DNA of 64,000 nucleotides, from assembly GCA_965212595.1 (NCBI GenBank), contig CBDBVE010000024.1, positions 1-64,000 of the forward strand. The letters are read 5' to 3'. A model generated the notes under the pieces. That model saw only the letters and a program-made list of their open reading frames with translations. It had not been told where the DNA came from and did not search any database. This DNA is from Poritiphilus sp965212595. Lineage in GTDB: Bacteria; Bacteroidota; Bacteroidia; Flavobacteriales; Flavobacteriaceae. Positions 8,004 through 16,891 of the stretch are shown here, in pieces. Made by a program: the position numbers and the translations under genes. Within the stretch, counting starts at the first letter, position 1; every line of letters begins with the position of its first letter.

Positions 8004-9431
8004 TTATGCTTTGCTAAATCCTTTTCTTGTAATTGCTCCCCAGCCTGCTTCTATCCTAAAAAGCTTCTTGTAATTACCTCGTATTGCAGAAAAAGAAACT
8101 ATTGGGTGAAAGACAAATGGCTCTATCAATGCGAAGGCCATCAGGGTTAGTATATCTTTGATTTTATTGTACTGATTATAGGAATAGACTTCCCATAGAA
8201 TGGCATAGAAGGAAAACATGATCGAAAATGTATATACCGCACAGCTCAGGGCGATAAAGAAATCCATATTCAGGATTCCCAGATAGTAAAATAAAATGAT
8301 AGAAACCAAGCCTACGAACTCTAATATCGGTGCCAGCCACTCATAAAAAAACCAATAAGGATAACTTATGAGTCCCAGCCTTCCGAAACGCGAGTTAAAG
8401 AACATATCTTTATGCTTAAACAAGGTTTCAAGGTTACCTCGGGCCCATCGGTCGCGCTGGTTGACCAATATTTTCAAATCTTCCGGTACTTCTGTCCAAC
8501 AAAGCGGATCTGGTATGTATTCTACGGTATAGGGCTCTCGTAGTTCGTGCATATAGCGCCTCATACGAAAAACAATTTCCATATCCTCGCCTACTGTATT
8601 GGTATCATAACCGCCTGCGGCTATTGCCACTTCTCTATCGAAAAACCCAAAGGCTCCAGAAATAATCAAAAGACTATCAATACGTCCCCATGCCATTCTT
8701 CCCAATAGAAATGACCGGGTATACTCCAATAACTGAAACTTGGCCAGCCAGCTTTTGGGCAGCCTGATTTCCTCAAGGGCTCCACCTGATATCTTGCAAG
8801 AATTGGCAATTCTTATCACACCGCCAACAGCGATTACCCGTTTTTTAGAACGTTGATAAAAAGATTTAACGACGTGCAGAAGCGCATCTGGTACTAAAAG
8901 GCAATCCACATCAATGCAGCCAATATACTTGCTTTCAGAAAGTTGCATCCCTGTATTCAAGGCGTCTGACTTCCCGCCATTCTCTTTATCTACAACAGTA
9001 AGCTTTGCAAAAGGACGTTTTCTAGACTTGTAAACCCCTCTTATTGGTTTGGACCTCCATTGTGGGTCTATTTTTCTTTCAATTTTAACGAGGTCATATG
9101 CCTCTATCATTTTCTGTAGCGTATCATCTTTGCTCCCATCATTTACCACCATGACTTCATAATTCACGTATTTCAAGGAGAGTAGAGAGCGGATGTTCTC
9201 AACTATAGTTAACTCTTCATTATAGGCAGGTGCTATTACAGTTATGCTTGGGGCCAGTGGTGAGGCCATCAGCTTAGACAGGTCTACAAAACTGTTTTTC
9301 TTTTTATAGTGGATAGAATTTCGTGTGGATAAATAGGTCATAGTAGTAAATACGGTAAACAAGGCCGATGTAAACACCAGGAAAACAATGTTTATGTATT
9401 CTAAAATGATATTGAAAACACCACTATCCAT
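8004..9431 (-). CDS. Processive family 2 glycosyltransferase (membrane polysaccharide synthase-like)
   Basis: A 475-residue inner-membrane enzyme. One helix lies at residues 10-32. The cytosolic GT-A domain carries the full processive set: NDGS (Asp98), DVD at 174-176, GED at 281-283 as the catalytic base region, and QRDRW at 325-329. Three more helices fill the C-terminal third. The layout matches PgaC, NodC and hyaluronan-synthase-like enzymes that polymerise and translocate beta-linked sugars from nucleotide-sugars. The ATG overlaps the end of the HEAT-repeat gene by 8 nt, and the sulfatase-fold gene starts 3 nt after its stop, so translation of the three is probably coupled. The sugar is unknown. 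No deacetylase of the PgaB type is present in the operon. Confidence 0.88.
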   Translation of the reverse strand: MDSGVFNIILEYINIVFLVFTSALFTVFTTMTYLSTRNSIHYKKKNSFVDLSKLMASPLAPSITVIAPAYNEELTIVENIRSLLSLKYVNYEVMVVNDGSKDDTLQKMIEAYDLVKIERKIDPQWRSKPIRGVYKSRKRPFAKLTVVDKENGGKSDALNTGMQLSESKYIGCIDVDCLLVPDALLHVVKSFYQRSKKRVIAVGGVIRIANSCKISGGALEEIRLPKSWLAKFQLLEYTRSFLLGRMAWGRIDSLLIISGAFGFFDREVAIAAGGYDTNTVGEDMEIVFRMRRYMHELREPYTVEYIPDPLCWTEVPEDLKILVNQRDRWARGNLETLFKHKDMFFNSRFGRLGLISYPYWFFYEWLAPILEFVGLVSIILFYYLGILNMDFFIALSCAVYTFSIMFSFYAILWEVYSYNQYNKIKDILTLMAFALIEPFVFHPIVSFSAIRGNYKKLFRIEAGWGAITRKGFSKA

Positions 9432-11772
9432 TGAACTTTTCTATAATTTTAAGTGGAAGAGATAAAAAGCTGTCGAAGAATGAAGCTTGCGAGTTTTCAG
9501 CGCCTTCGAGCTCCTCTGACCCTAAAGCATCTGAGGTATTCTCATTGAAATCGGCTACGAGGTCGAACGCTACATCAAAAATATCTGAGGTGTCAGGCTC
9601 GTTAAGCTCCAAAAAACAAGTTTCCAAAGGCTTACGTTCGGTTTTTGCAGTCTCTTCTACAAGAATGGCATCAACTACTTCTATGGAATGTAGCCTAACA
9701 TCCGTGGAACTGCTGTCTGTATCATCTAAATTTTCATTGCCAGTCTCCTGTTCTAAAGAAGTTCTTAGCATTTCGGCAATTTTGGCAGCCTTTTTCACCA
9801 CTCTAGGGTCTTCATCCGCTACCAAGGTGTGTAGAAATCGCAGTTCTTTCTCTTCCCCTACCGCCAGGACCTCATCTAAGAGGATGAGTTTGGATTCTGC
9901 ATCACAGCTTCGAAAAAATTCCTGGAAAATGCTAAATCTTGAAAGTCCGGCAGTTTTTTCCTGCTCAAGTTCTTCAAGACTTATCGCAGGTTCAATACTT
10001 TCTTCCTGAGAAAACTCATTTTCGTCACCCTGATCCGGTTCTTCGATTTGTTCATCCTGTGTAGCCTCAGGTTCAAACACCTCCTGTGGAGACAAATCAG
10101 CGAGCAATTCACTTGCTTCAGACCCCAGACTGGCGGTTACTTCTTCGTATGCCACTTGTATAGTGTTAAGGTCTGTTTCTTCAGACCCAACTGGCGTATT
10201 TTCTTCCAATTCCTGCCCTTCAACCACCAATGGCAGAAAGTCTAGTTCTACAGACTCTTCTTCTGGTTCTGTGGGTTGCTGAATTCGCTCAAGAATTCCG
10301 GCTAACTGCACTCTAAAGCTTTCATCTTCGGCTACGGTTTCTGCATCGACCTCTATCTCAAGGAGGGTCTGATCGTCGAGCTCTTCGCTTTCTTCAGACG
10401 GAATTGTATTTGAATTATCTTCAACCATTGGTAGAAAATCGAGTGGCAAAATTTCGGAGTCGTCCAGATCTTCTTCTGTTTCACCAGCATCTTCAAGAAT
10501 GTCGTTTAGCTCCTCCATAAAGCAAATCTCAAAGATGGCTTCATCTTCGGTTTCCGGATCTAAAACTTTTTCATATTCTGTGTTTTCCTCGGACGGTTCA
10601 AATCGAGGTTTTTCTGGTGTCATTTCAATAGGATTAATTGTTGCTTCGGCCGGTATCTGGGCAGTTTCATCAGACGGTTCACCATCTGTAATTAGGGTTT
10701 CCATTATGCCTTCGGAGGGCATAATATATTCCGGGGAAATCGCATTGATAGCACTTAAAGTTTTACTTCTTACATTGAAGTTAATCTCCTTTCTTTCAAT
10801 AGTTTTAAGAAATTCTATATCTTTTTCATTTCCAAGTTCGCCTATAGCATCCAACAAAAGGAGTTTCACCTCCACACTACACCTCCAAAAGATAGATTTG
10901 AGTTCCTCTACAGCTTCAAAAACTCCGAACTCCTTGAGACATGAGATGGCTTCAGATTTTATTTGATTATTCTTGTGCTTTATGAGCTGTATAAGCGAAC
11001 TATTGGCATCATTCTGATTGTAATACTTGATAAGGCGCAGTGCAAATAGGACTACATCCCGGTTTTTCGAAGTAAGCCAGGCCCTGAATCTTGGGGGAGT
11101 ATAAGCTTCCCGTTCTTTTAAAACATCGAGCAGTTTAAGTTGTTGCCACTCTGAAATACGATATTTGTTGGCATCCATAAAATACTCAAGACCTTCGGGT
11201 TTTAGTGTTACAGTTGCAATCTGGGCTTGTTTTCTAATGACCCCCCTTCGATCGTTTATGAATTTTCGTATGAAGGTATAGGCCTCTTCTACCTGCATTT
11301 GAGTAAGTTCAAGAATGGCCTGGGAAACAGCTTCCCATCGCCAGCTCTTTAATCTTTTAAAAGCGTCTAGATGCAAGCCGAGATCAGTATATAAATTGTA
11401 GATACGTTGTCTGGTATCTCCCGAAACGTCTCGTTGCAGATCTAGCAAGATCTCTGTTAAGATCTTTCTGGTGAACTTATTTTTCAAGAGCTCTCTGAGC
11501 TCTATTTTAAGGTTAACATAAGCCTCTTTCTCGTCTCTGGGTGCATCGTCTTCATAAAACAGGAAGTTGCTTATAATTGGTGCTAACTGCTTTTTGCGTT
11601 CTACGATACGGTTGGAAGTATTCAAAAAACGATGACGAACAACAAAAACAAATAGGAAATAGAGTCCCCCCAGCCCTATAAATAGAACACTTAAATCCCA
11701 CAAAAGATCCGTATGGATCTTTGGAGCATTTACAAGCGGAACGCTCTGATATATCACATTAAACAAGCGCAA
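9424..11772 (-). CDS. Membrane-anchored HEAT-repeat protein with long acidic insert
   Basis: A protein of 782 residues. A single membrane helix at 27-47 is followed by helical HEAT-type repeats to about residue 340 (for example the segments ending ALRLIKYY and LLLDAIGELG). Residues about 370-610 are highly acidic, low-complexity and rich in Glu, Asp and Ser. A second short HEAT pair follows near 620-690 (LILLDEVLAVGEEKELRFL), which echoes an earlier repeat, then another acidic tail. There is no enzyme motif. The start is TTG, six bases after the response-regulator stop; no ATG is available nearby. Its position between a response regulator and a glycosyltransferase suggests a cytosol-facing scaffold that conveys the signal to the synthase by protein contact. 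That is inference. Confidence 0.75.
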   Translation of the reverse strand: MRLFNVIYQSVPLVNAPKIHTDLLWDLSVLFIGLGGLYFLFVFVVRHRFLNTSNRIVERKKQLAPIISNFLFYEDDAPRDEKEAYVNLKIELRELLKNKFTRKILTEILLDLQRDVSGDTRQRIYNLYTDLGLHLDAFKRLKSWRWEAVSQAILELTQMQVEEAYTFIRKFINDRRGVIRKQAQIATVTLKPEGLEYFMDANKYRISEWQQLKLLDVLKEREAYTPPRFRAWLTSKNRDVVLFALRLIKYYNQNDANSSLIQLIKHKNNQIKSEAISCLKEFGVFEAVEELKSIFWRCSVEVKLLLLDAIGELGNEKDIEFLKTIERKEINFNVRSKTLSAINAISPEYIMPSEGIMETLITDGEPSDETAQIPAEATINPIEMTPEKPRFEPSEENTEYEKVLDPETEDEAIFEICFMEELNDILEDAGETEEDLDDSEILPLDFLPMVEDNSNTIPSEESEELDDQTLLEIEVDAETVAEDESFRVQLAGILERIQQPTEPEEESVELDFLPLVVEGQELEENTPVGSEETDLNTIQVAYEEVTASLGSEASELLADLSPQEVFEPEATQDEQIEEPDQGDENEFSQEESIEPAISLEELEQEKTAGLSRFSIFQEFFRSCDAESKLILLDEVLAVGEEKELRFLHTLVADEDPRVVKKAAKIAEMLRTSLEQETGNENLDDTDSSSTDVRLHSIEVVDAILVEETAKTERKPLETCFLELNEPDTSDIFDVAFDLVADFNENTSDALGSEELEGAENSQASFFDSFLSLPLKIIEKFNG

Positions 11773-11778
11773 TAACTA

Positions 11779-12156
11779 TCACAATTTATTTAGTTCTCTA
11801 CCCACTCTCACTAAAAGTTCGGAAGGGCTTACTGGTTTGGCTATAAAATCGTTAGCACCTAACTCAAAGGCACTTAGTACGTTTTCTTCATTACCTGCAG
11901 AAGAGATAATGATGATGGGAACTTTAGACTTCAATTCGTTCCTTACAAAGGCTATTAGTTCTATCCCAGAGAAGTAGGGCATCATGATATCGCTTACAAT
12001 GATATCAGGAATTTGGGTAGACAAAAACTCCCTCACCTCTCGGCCATCATTGGCATGATGAACCACATAACCGGCCTTTTCCAATCTGTAATTCAGTAAG
12101 GAGGCCAGCAGGTCGTCATCTTCTGCCAATAAAAGGCTTTGCTTATTCGAATCCAT
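11779..12156 (-). CDS. Single-domain CheY-like response regulator
   Basis: The 125-residue protein is a lone receiver domain: acidic pocket Glu12-Asp13-Asp14, phospho-acceptor Asp56 (IIVSDIMMP), Ser85/Ser86 and Lys107 (AKPVSPSE). It has no DNA-binding or enzymatic output domain, so it must act by protein contact. It lies 7 nt downstream of the hybrid kinase, whose HPt domain would be its natural phosphodonor, and 6 nt upstream of the HEAT-repeat protein, which could be its target. Confidence 0.92.
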   Translation of the reverse strand: MDSNKQSLLLAEDDDLLASLLNYRLEKAGYVVHHANDGREVREFLSTQIPDIIVSDIMMPYFSGIELIAFVRNELKSKVPIIIISSAGNEENVLSAFELGANDFIAKPVSPSELLVRVGRELNKL

Positions 12157-12163
12157 TGTTCAA

Positions 12164-13900
12164 CTAGTTCTTTCTTCTTTTCATTTCGGCATCGATCGCT
12201 TTTTCTACTGCCGGATATTCTTCGACAAAACAGCGGTGCAAAAATTTCAAATGCTTAATATCCCCGTTTGTTTTGCTTCCCTTATGTAATTGTTCTACCA
12301 ATGACAACAGTCCATCGGAACGCATCATCTTTAGGCCCGATTTTATTTTATGGGCTGCAAAGGCTACAGCTTCCAGGTCCTGGTTTTCCAGGTGAACCTT
12401 TACTTGCCCGATAAATTCCAGGGCATTTTGCTTATATAGGCTAACAAGCTCTTCAAGCAGCTCAAGCTCCCCCATACATTCTTCTAAAATGGGTTCAAGG
12501 TCTATTTTGGATCCTGCGCTCTTTAAAGTTTCAGATACCTCACTAATAGCCGAGGGAAATTCTGCGATCCTTTCCATATTTTTCCGGTTCTTTTTAATTT
12601 TTGTCAGGAGCTCGGCAGGACTGTAGGGTTTAAGTAGGTAATCATCTATACCACTGTTTTCAAAGGCACTTTGATCTTCAATGGTGAAATCGGCCGTTAA
12701 GGCTATAACAGGAATATTTCGAACGTTTTCCTCCTTACTCTTTCTAATCTTTGCTGTTACTTCAAATCCGCTCATTCCTGGCATTCTTAGGTCCATGAGC
12801 ACCATTTCTATCGGATTGTTTTTAAGAATTCCCAATCCTTGCATCGCATTTTCTGTGATATAGTATTTGCACCCCCATGCTTTTAAACGAGACCCGATGA
12901 GTCTTTGATTGAGCAGGTTGTCTTCAAAGACCAGGATATGCATTCCCTTTATCCAATCTGGTAGCTGGTTAGGTTCACCGCTACGCTTCACAGGAGCGGG
13001 TTGCTTGCTAAGCGTATAAGGCAGGCAGAATGTAAATGTAGATCCTTTACCTAAGGTGCTTTCTACCTCTATTTCACCTTTTTGACTTTCTATAATTTGT
13101 TTGACAATATTGAGTCCGAGGCCAGAACCACCATATTTTGCAAAGGTTTCCTCATTAGCCTGTTTAAAAGATTCAAAGATGTGTTTGAGGTGTTCTTCGG
13201 CAATCCCAATACCCGTATCCCTTATTTCAAACCTCAACCAATACTGCTTGTTCCTAGATTTTTCAAGGCTGACGGTAAGATATATTTCGCCTTTTTCAAC
13301 AAATTTTATAGCATTTCCCAGGAGATTGAGAAGTACCTGCGAAAGTTTGGAAGGATCTCCCACCAATCCCTCCGGAATCTCTTTATCGATTTGCAGTTCA
13401 AGGGTTACTTCTTTCTCTAAAATAAGCGTCTTACATAGATATACTACTTCCTGAACAACCGAACGCAGGTTAAAGCTTACAGATTCAAAACGCTCCAGTT
13501 CGGCGGAGAGCTTAGAAAACTCTAACAGCTCGTTGATGATATCCATCAAGGTTTGAGAGGCAGACCGAATGGCGCCTACATGCTCAGATTGGTCCTGGTT
13601 AAGATTGCTCTCCAACAGGAGATCTGTAAAACCAATGATGCCGTTAAGCGGCGTCCTCATTTCATGGCTGACCGTAGCTATTAGTCGCCCCTCATTGGAG
13701 GTCTCCTGTGCATTCTGATTAGCTGGTTCGTCTTCGATTGGAGTAGCTTCATCCCATATCCGCTGTTCTAGCTGATCTTTGAATCGGGTAAAGGAAGTCT
13801 TAAGGCGCGCAGCCTCTTCTACAGACAGTTCTTCAAATGAGAAACTGTTTAGCGCAGATTCTAAATCCGTTAATTGGGATAGTAGGTTTTTAGATTTCAA
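12164..13900 (-). CDS. Soluble hybrid sensor histidine kinase with receiver and HPt domains
   Basis: This is a 578-residue cytosolic phosphorelay protein with no membrane helix or recognised sensor domain. Order: coiled-coil N-terminus (1-65); HisKA with His79 (TVSHEMRTPLNG); HATPase with the N box NLLGNAIKF near 192-200, DTGIGI near 228-233 and GSGLGL near 258-263; a receiver with Asp370 (LMDLRMPG) and Lys424; and an HPt domain with His517 (FAAHKIKSG). The chain His79, Asp370, His517 and then Asp56 of the next gene is a complete phosphorelay. It is the first gene of the six-gene glycan operon. With no own sensor, its input is probably a partner protein or the cytosolic coiled-coil. Confidence 0.93.
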   Translation of the reverse strand: MKSKNLLSQLTDLESALNSFSFEELSVEEAARLKTSFTRFKDQLEQRIWDEATPIEDEPANQNAQETSNEGRLIATVSHEMRTPLNGIIGFTDLLLESNLNQDQSEHVGAIRSASQTLMDIINELLEFSKLSAELERFESVSFNLRSVVQEVVYLCKTLILEKEVTLELQIDKEIPEGLVGDPSKLSQVLLNLLGNAIKFVEKGEIYLTVSLEKSRNKQYWLRFEIRDTGIGIAEEHLKHIFESFKQANEETFAKYGGSGLGLNIVKQIIESQKGEIEVESTLGKGSTFTFCLPYTLSKQPAPVKRSGEPNQLPDWIKGMHILVFEDNLLNQRLIGSRLKAWGCKYYITENAMQGLGILKNNPIEMVLMDLRMPGMSGFEVTAKIRKSKEENVRNIPVIALTADFTIEDQSAFENSGIDDYLLKPYSPAELLTKIKKNRKNMERIAEFPSAISEVSETLKSAGSKIDLEPILEECMGELELLEELVSLYKQNALEFIGQVKVHLENQDLEAVAFAAHKIKSGLKMMRSDGLLSLVEQLHKGSKTNGDIKHLKFLHRCFVEEYPAVEKAIDAEMKRRKN

Positions 13901-14097
13901 TGAAAACGGGGATTTGGGTTGGCTTAGAACGTTATAAGTCTTACATCATTTTCGTTTTAGCTTTGTAACATTCATAAGTTCCTGGTTATAATTGGGTTAA
14001 AACTCATCATTTAATCGACCATGTGCAATTAAATGTTACCTATGCTTTGTTTTATGTTGTCAAACCGCTTTATTTGTAGGTGTAAAATTCCTACAGT

Positions 14098-15396
14098 ATG
14101 TACCGCATTTTTTTGTTCTTTTTTATTCTGAGTTTTATAGGCTGCGCAGACAAAGCCAAAAGTACCGAAGAAAGTATTGACGAAAAGGCTCGAAGAATAC
14201 ACGAAAAGGTAATAACAATAGACACTCACGACGATATTAACGTCAAAAATTTTACCGACAGCATTAACTACACTCAAGACCTTGATACTCAGGTGAATTT
14301 ACCAAAAATGAAGGCAGGTGGATTAGACGTTGCCTGGTTGATCGTGTATACGGGTCAGGATTCATTAAATGCAGAAGGCTATGAGGCCGCAGAGGAAAAT
14401 GCCATGGCCAAGTTCGACGCCATACGCAGGCTTTGCGAAGAAATAGCGCCAGAAGAGATAGAACTGGCGATGAATTCAGAAGATGTCAGAAGAATTTCTA
14501 AGTCTGGTAAAAAGGTTGCTATGATCGGGGTAGAAAATGCCTATCCTATTGGAGAGGACATGTCCAATTTTGAGTTTTATCACGAACTAGGTGCTCGCTA
14601 TATCTCACTTTCTCACAATGGGCATAGCCAGTTTTGCGATTCAAACACTGGTGAGAAGGATAATATTTGGTTACATAATGGTTTAAGTGAGATAGGTAAA
14701 ATGGCTGTAAATGAAATGAATAGACTTGGAATAATGATAGATATCTCACACCCTTCCAAGGAGTCCATGAAGCAAATGGTAGCGCTTTCCAAGGCACCAA
14801 TTATTGCCTCTCATTCTTCCGCCAGAGCGCTGTGTAACCACAGCAGGAATTTAGATGACGAACAATTACGGCTATTAAAAAACAATGGTGGAGTGGTTCA
14901 AACCGTGGCATTCAGTTCTTACTTAAATGAGGAAAAGAGTAAGGCCAGGTCTGACTATATGCGATCTGTGTATAAAGAAGTAGCTGACTCTCTGGAGGTA
15001 GATTGGTACGAACGCTCAGAATTTAGAAGTTTGACCAAACAGCAGCAGGAAGCTTTTATCGCAAATTACCCCAAAGTAATGCGCATTGGCAAGCAATCTG
15101 TAAAAGGTAGGAAAGACGCGCCTCCAGCCGTTAATGTTGCCGATTTAGTAGATCATATAGATTATATGGTTGATCTTATTGGGATTGACCACGTTGGTAT
15201 TAGTTCAGATTTTGACGGCGGCGGAGGAATTGAAGGCTGGTCAGATGCCTCAGAAACCTATAATGTTACTTTAGCCCTGGTAGAAAGAGGATATACCGAG
15301 GAGGAGATTGAAAAATTGTGGGGTGGAAACTTACTGCGTGTTTTGGATGAGGTTCAGGCAGTGGCCAAAGAACTTACTGCCGAAAGTACTCCCTAG
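14098..15396 (+). CDS. Membrane dipeptidase (peptidase family M19), lipoprotein
   Basis: A zinc-dependent dipeptidase of 432 residues. The N-terminus is a lipoprotein signal with lipobox FIGC (Cys17), so it is anchored to a membrane outside the cytosol. The first zinc-ligand motif of renal-dipeptidase-type enzymes is THDDIN, with THDD in place of the usual HxD. The metal-bridging Glu is in GVENAYP, the histidines are in DISHPS and ASHSS, and the C-terminal Asp is in ISSDFDGG. Family members cut dipeptides, some with a D-residue, after larger peptides are broken down. It is transcribed divergently from the kinase operon; 197 bases separate the two starts. No partner gene is evident downstream. 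Confidence 0.9.
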   Translation: MYRIFLFFFILSFIGCADKAKSTEESIDEKARRIHEKVITIDTHDDINVKNFTDSINYTQDLDTQVNLPKMKAGGLDVAWLIVYTGQDSLNAEGYEAAEENAMAKFDAIRRLCEEIAPEEIELAMNSEDVRRISKSGKKVAMIGVENAYPIGEDMSNFEFYHELGARYISLSHNGHSQFCDSNTGEKDNIWLHNGLSEIGKMAVNEMNRLGIMIDISHPSKESMKQMVALSKAPIIASHSSARALCNHSRNLDDEQLRLLKNNGGVVQTVAFSSYLNEEKSKARSDYMRSVYKEVADSLEVDWYERSEFRSLTKQQQEAFIANYPKVMRIGKQSVKGRKDAPPAVNVADLVDHIDYMVDLIGIDHVGISSDFDGGGGIEGWSDASETYNVTLALVERGYTEEEIEKLWGGNLLRVLDEVQAVAKELTAESTP

Positions 15397-15850
15397 CTTA
15401 CGGGGCAATTACAGTTTTGTAAATAGAAACCTCAATCTGGAAGTGGAAGTAAGGCAGGGTAAATGCAATTACTGCAAATTTAAAATACTCAACTCCTTTT
15501 TATTTGACTGCAACGTCATAACACCAAACCGGCAGCTGCCTAACCCTCACTACTAGCAAATTGTAAAGCGCGTGACTAACTCTAATTGAGGTGGGCTTAG
15601 GACCCCAGTATTCGTTTCTAGAGTTTTTATGATTTTCAATCCTTTATGCTCCGGATCTGCAGTTCTTTAAAGATCTAAATTTTGCGGATGATCCTTGTTT
15701 TTTCTTAAAAAACCTTACTGCTTCTTCCATATCTGTTAACAAATAGGGCTGAGATTTATAAAATTTGTTAAGCTTTAAATAAACTTTTCTTAAACCTCTT
15801 TTGGTTTGCGGCCTAAAAAAATACTTTTAAGTAACCTAATCCGGCAAATC
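15397..15850. other. 454-base stretch without a confident gene; contains a 60-codon minus-strand open frame
   Basis: The stretch follows the dipeptidase gene. On the minus strand, 15826 to 15644 is open for 60 codons plus stop. Its translation looks protein-like (basic helical start, then SQPYLLTDMEEAVRFFKKK), but the first ATG is at 15730, leaving only 28 codons. It could be the remnant of a decayed gene or a short gene with a non-ATG start. I see no terminator, RNA gene or repeat elsewhere in the stretch. Confidence 0.4.
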
Positions 15851-16027
15851 ATGCAAACCATCGTAAAATACTTTGTAGCACTGTTATTGCTGCTGCTTTC
15901 TCAATTCATCTCATCCCCGGAATCCAAGAAAACGCTAACTGAAAAATTAATACAACCGTCGGAAGATCGGATCCACTCGCTTTGCGAGCTCCGAAAAAAT
16001 GACAAGTTTATTACTTTGGAATCCTAA
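15851..16027 (+). CDS. Small hypothetical protein with one N-terminal hydrophobic helix
   Basis: A 58-residue frame beginning MQTIVKYF. A leucine-rich helix at residues 5-19 could be a signal anchor, and the rest is polar. It ends 6 bases before the phosphatidylserine decarboxylase start, which would suit co-transcription. No family is recognised, and an unexpressed frame in the leader of the next gene is a real alternative, since a promoter-like TTACTTTG at 16010-16017 lies inside it. Confidence 0.35.
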   Translation: MQTIVKYFVALLLLLLSQFISSPESKKTLTEKLIQPSEDRIHSLCELRKNDKFITLES

Positions 16028-16033
16028 CAAGTT

Positions 16034-16891
16034 ATGCAAGCCACTACCTATAACAACTATTATTCTGATCCGCATTTTACCGTTTACAAGATCCCTAAAT
16101 GGCGGGCTAAAATTTATAAGTTTCTCTCTGTAGACCTTTGGGGGGCGCTACCCGGAAACGTTCAACGCAAATTGTCTGCCCTATATGCAGCCACCTACGA
16201 TAAGCCCTACTCTAAATGGATTATAAGGCCCTATATACGATTTCATTATAAAGACGCTGATTATCTGAGTAAATTTCAACCTCCGAAAGGGAAAGCTGAG
16301 TTTGAAAGCTTTCAGGATTTCTTTATAAGGCGCTTTAAGGAACTCCCAGAAAATGGGAATCCGTGGGTGTGGCCCTGCGAAGGTTTGCTCTGCGATGCGG
16401 GAAGAGTGGAAGACCTGGGCCCCGTATGGGTCAAATGCGATGTACGTAACGTGGCAACCATATTTGGTATGCCAGACAGCAAACTGCCAGGAGACTATCA
16501 TTTTACCAACGTCTTTCTACACAATAAAAATTACCATAGAATTCACGCCCCTATAAGCGGCACGATCACCAGAATGCAGCATGTACCTGGCGACCTTGTA
16601 ATTTTAAGGCCTTGGATCTACAAGCAGAACCCCTCTTTACCAGCTTTTAGAAATGAGCGCTATAATATTGACATTACAGATGATTTAGGAAGGGTTTGGT
16701 ATTTATCTATCGTTGGTGGACCGGCAGTGGGCACCATAAAATTACCGGATAGCATAAAACTAGATGCCAGAGTGGAAAAGCTGCAAGAGTTGGCACTATT
16801 CTATCTTGGATCTACCTGTTGTATGGCGGCTCCTGAGCCTCCAAGAATACATAGTAAAAATACTTTTGTGGAAGTTGGGGCAACCTATTAG
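16034..16891 (+). CDS. Phosphatidylserine decarboxylase-family protein
   Basis: A 285-residue protein. The self-cleavage motif LGST is at 258-261; Ser260 would become the pyruvoyl group. The histidine motif NYHRIHAP is at 166-173 (compare the DYHRVH of E. coli Psd). Family members convert phosphatidylserine to phosphatidylethanolamine at the inner membrane. One oddity: the position matching E. coli Asp90 in PADG reads PCEG here (Glu116), so the Asp of the Asp-His-Ser triad is replaced by Glu. There is no clear membrane helix. The 3' end overlaps the convergent DUF72 gene by 4 nt. It could be a Psd paralogue with a different substrate; housekeeping Psd may be elsewhere. Confidence 0.82.
   Translation: MQATTYNNYYSDPHFTVYKIPKWRAKIYKFLSVDLWGALPGNVQRKLSALYAATYDKPYSKWIIRPYIRFHYKDADYLSKFQPPKGKAEFESFQDFFIRRFKELPENGNPWVWPCEGLLCDAGRVEDLGPVWVKCDVRNVATIFGMPDSKLPGDYHFTNVFLHNKNYHRIHAPISGTITRMQHVPGDLVILRPWIYKQNPSLPAFRNERYNIDITDDLGRVWYLSIVGGPAVGTIKLPDSIKLDARVEKLQELALFYLGSTCCMAAPEPPRIHSKNTFVEVGATY

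Noticed and set aside
10048..10966. Plus-strand open frames inside the HEAT-repeat gene
   Set aside because: They are antisense to the acidic, Ser/Glu-rich coding region; their Ser-rich translations follow from codon composition and show no family motif.
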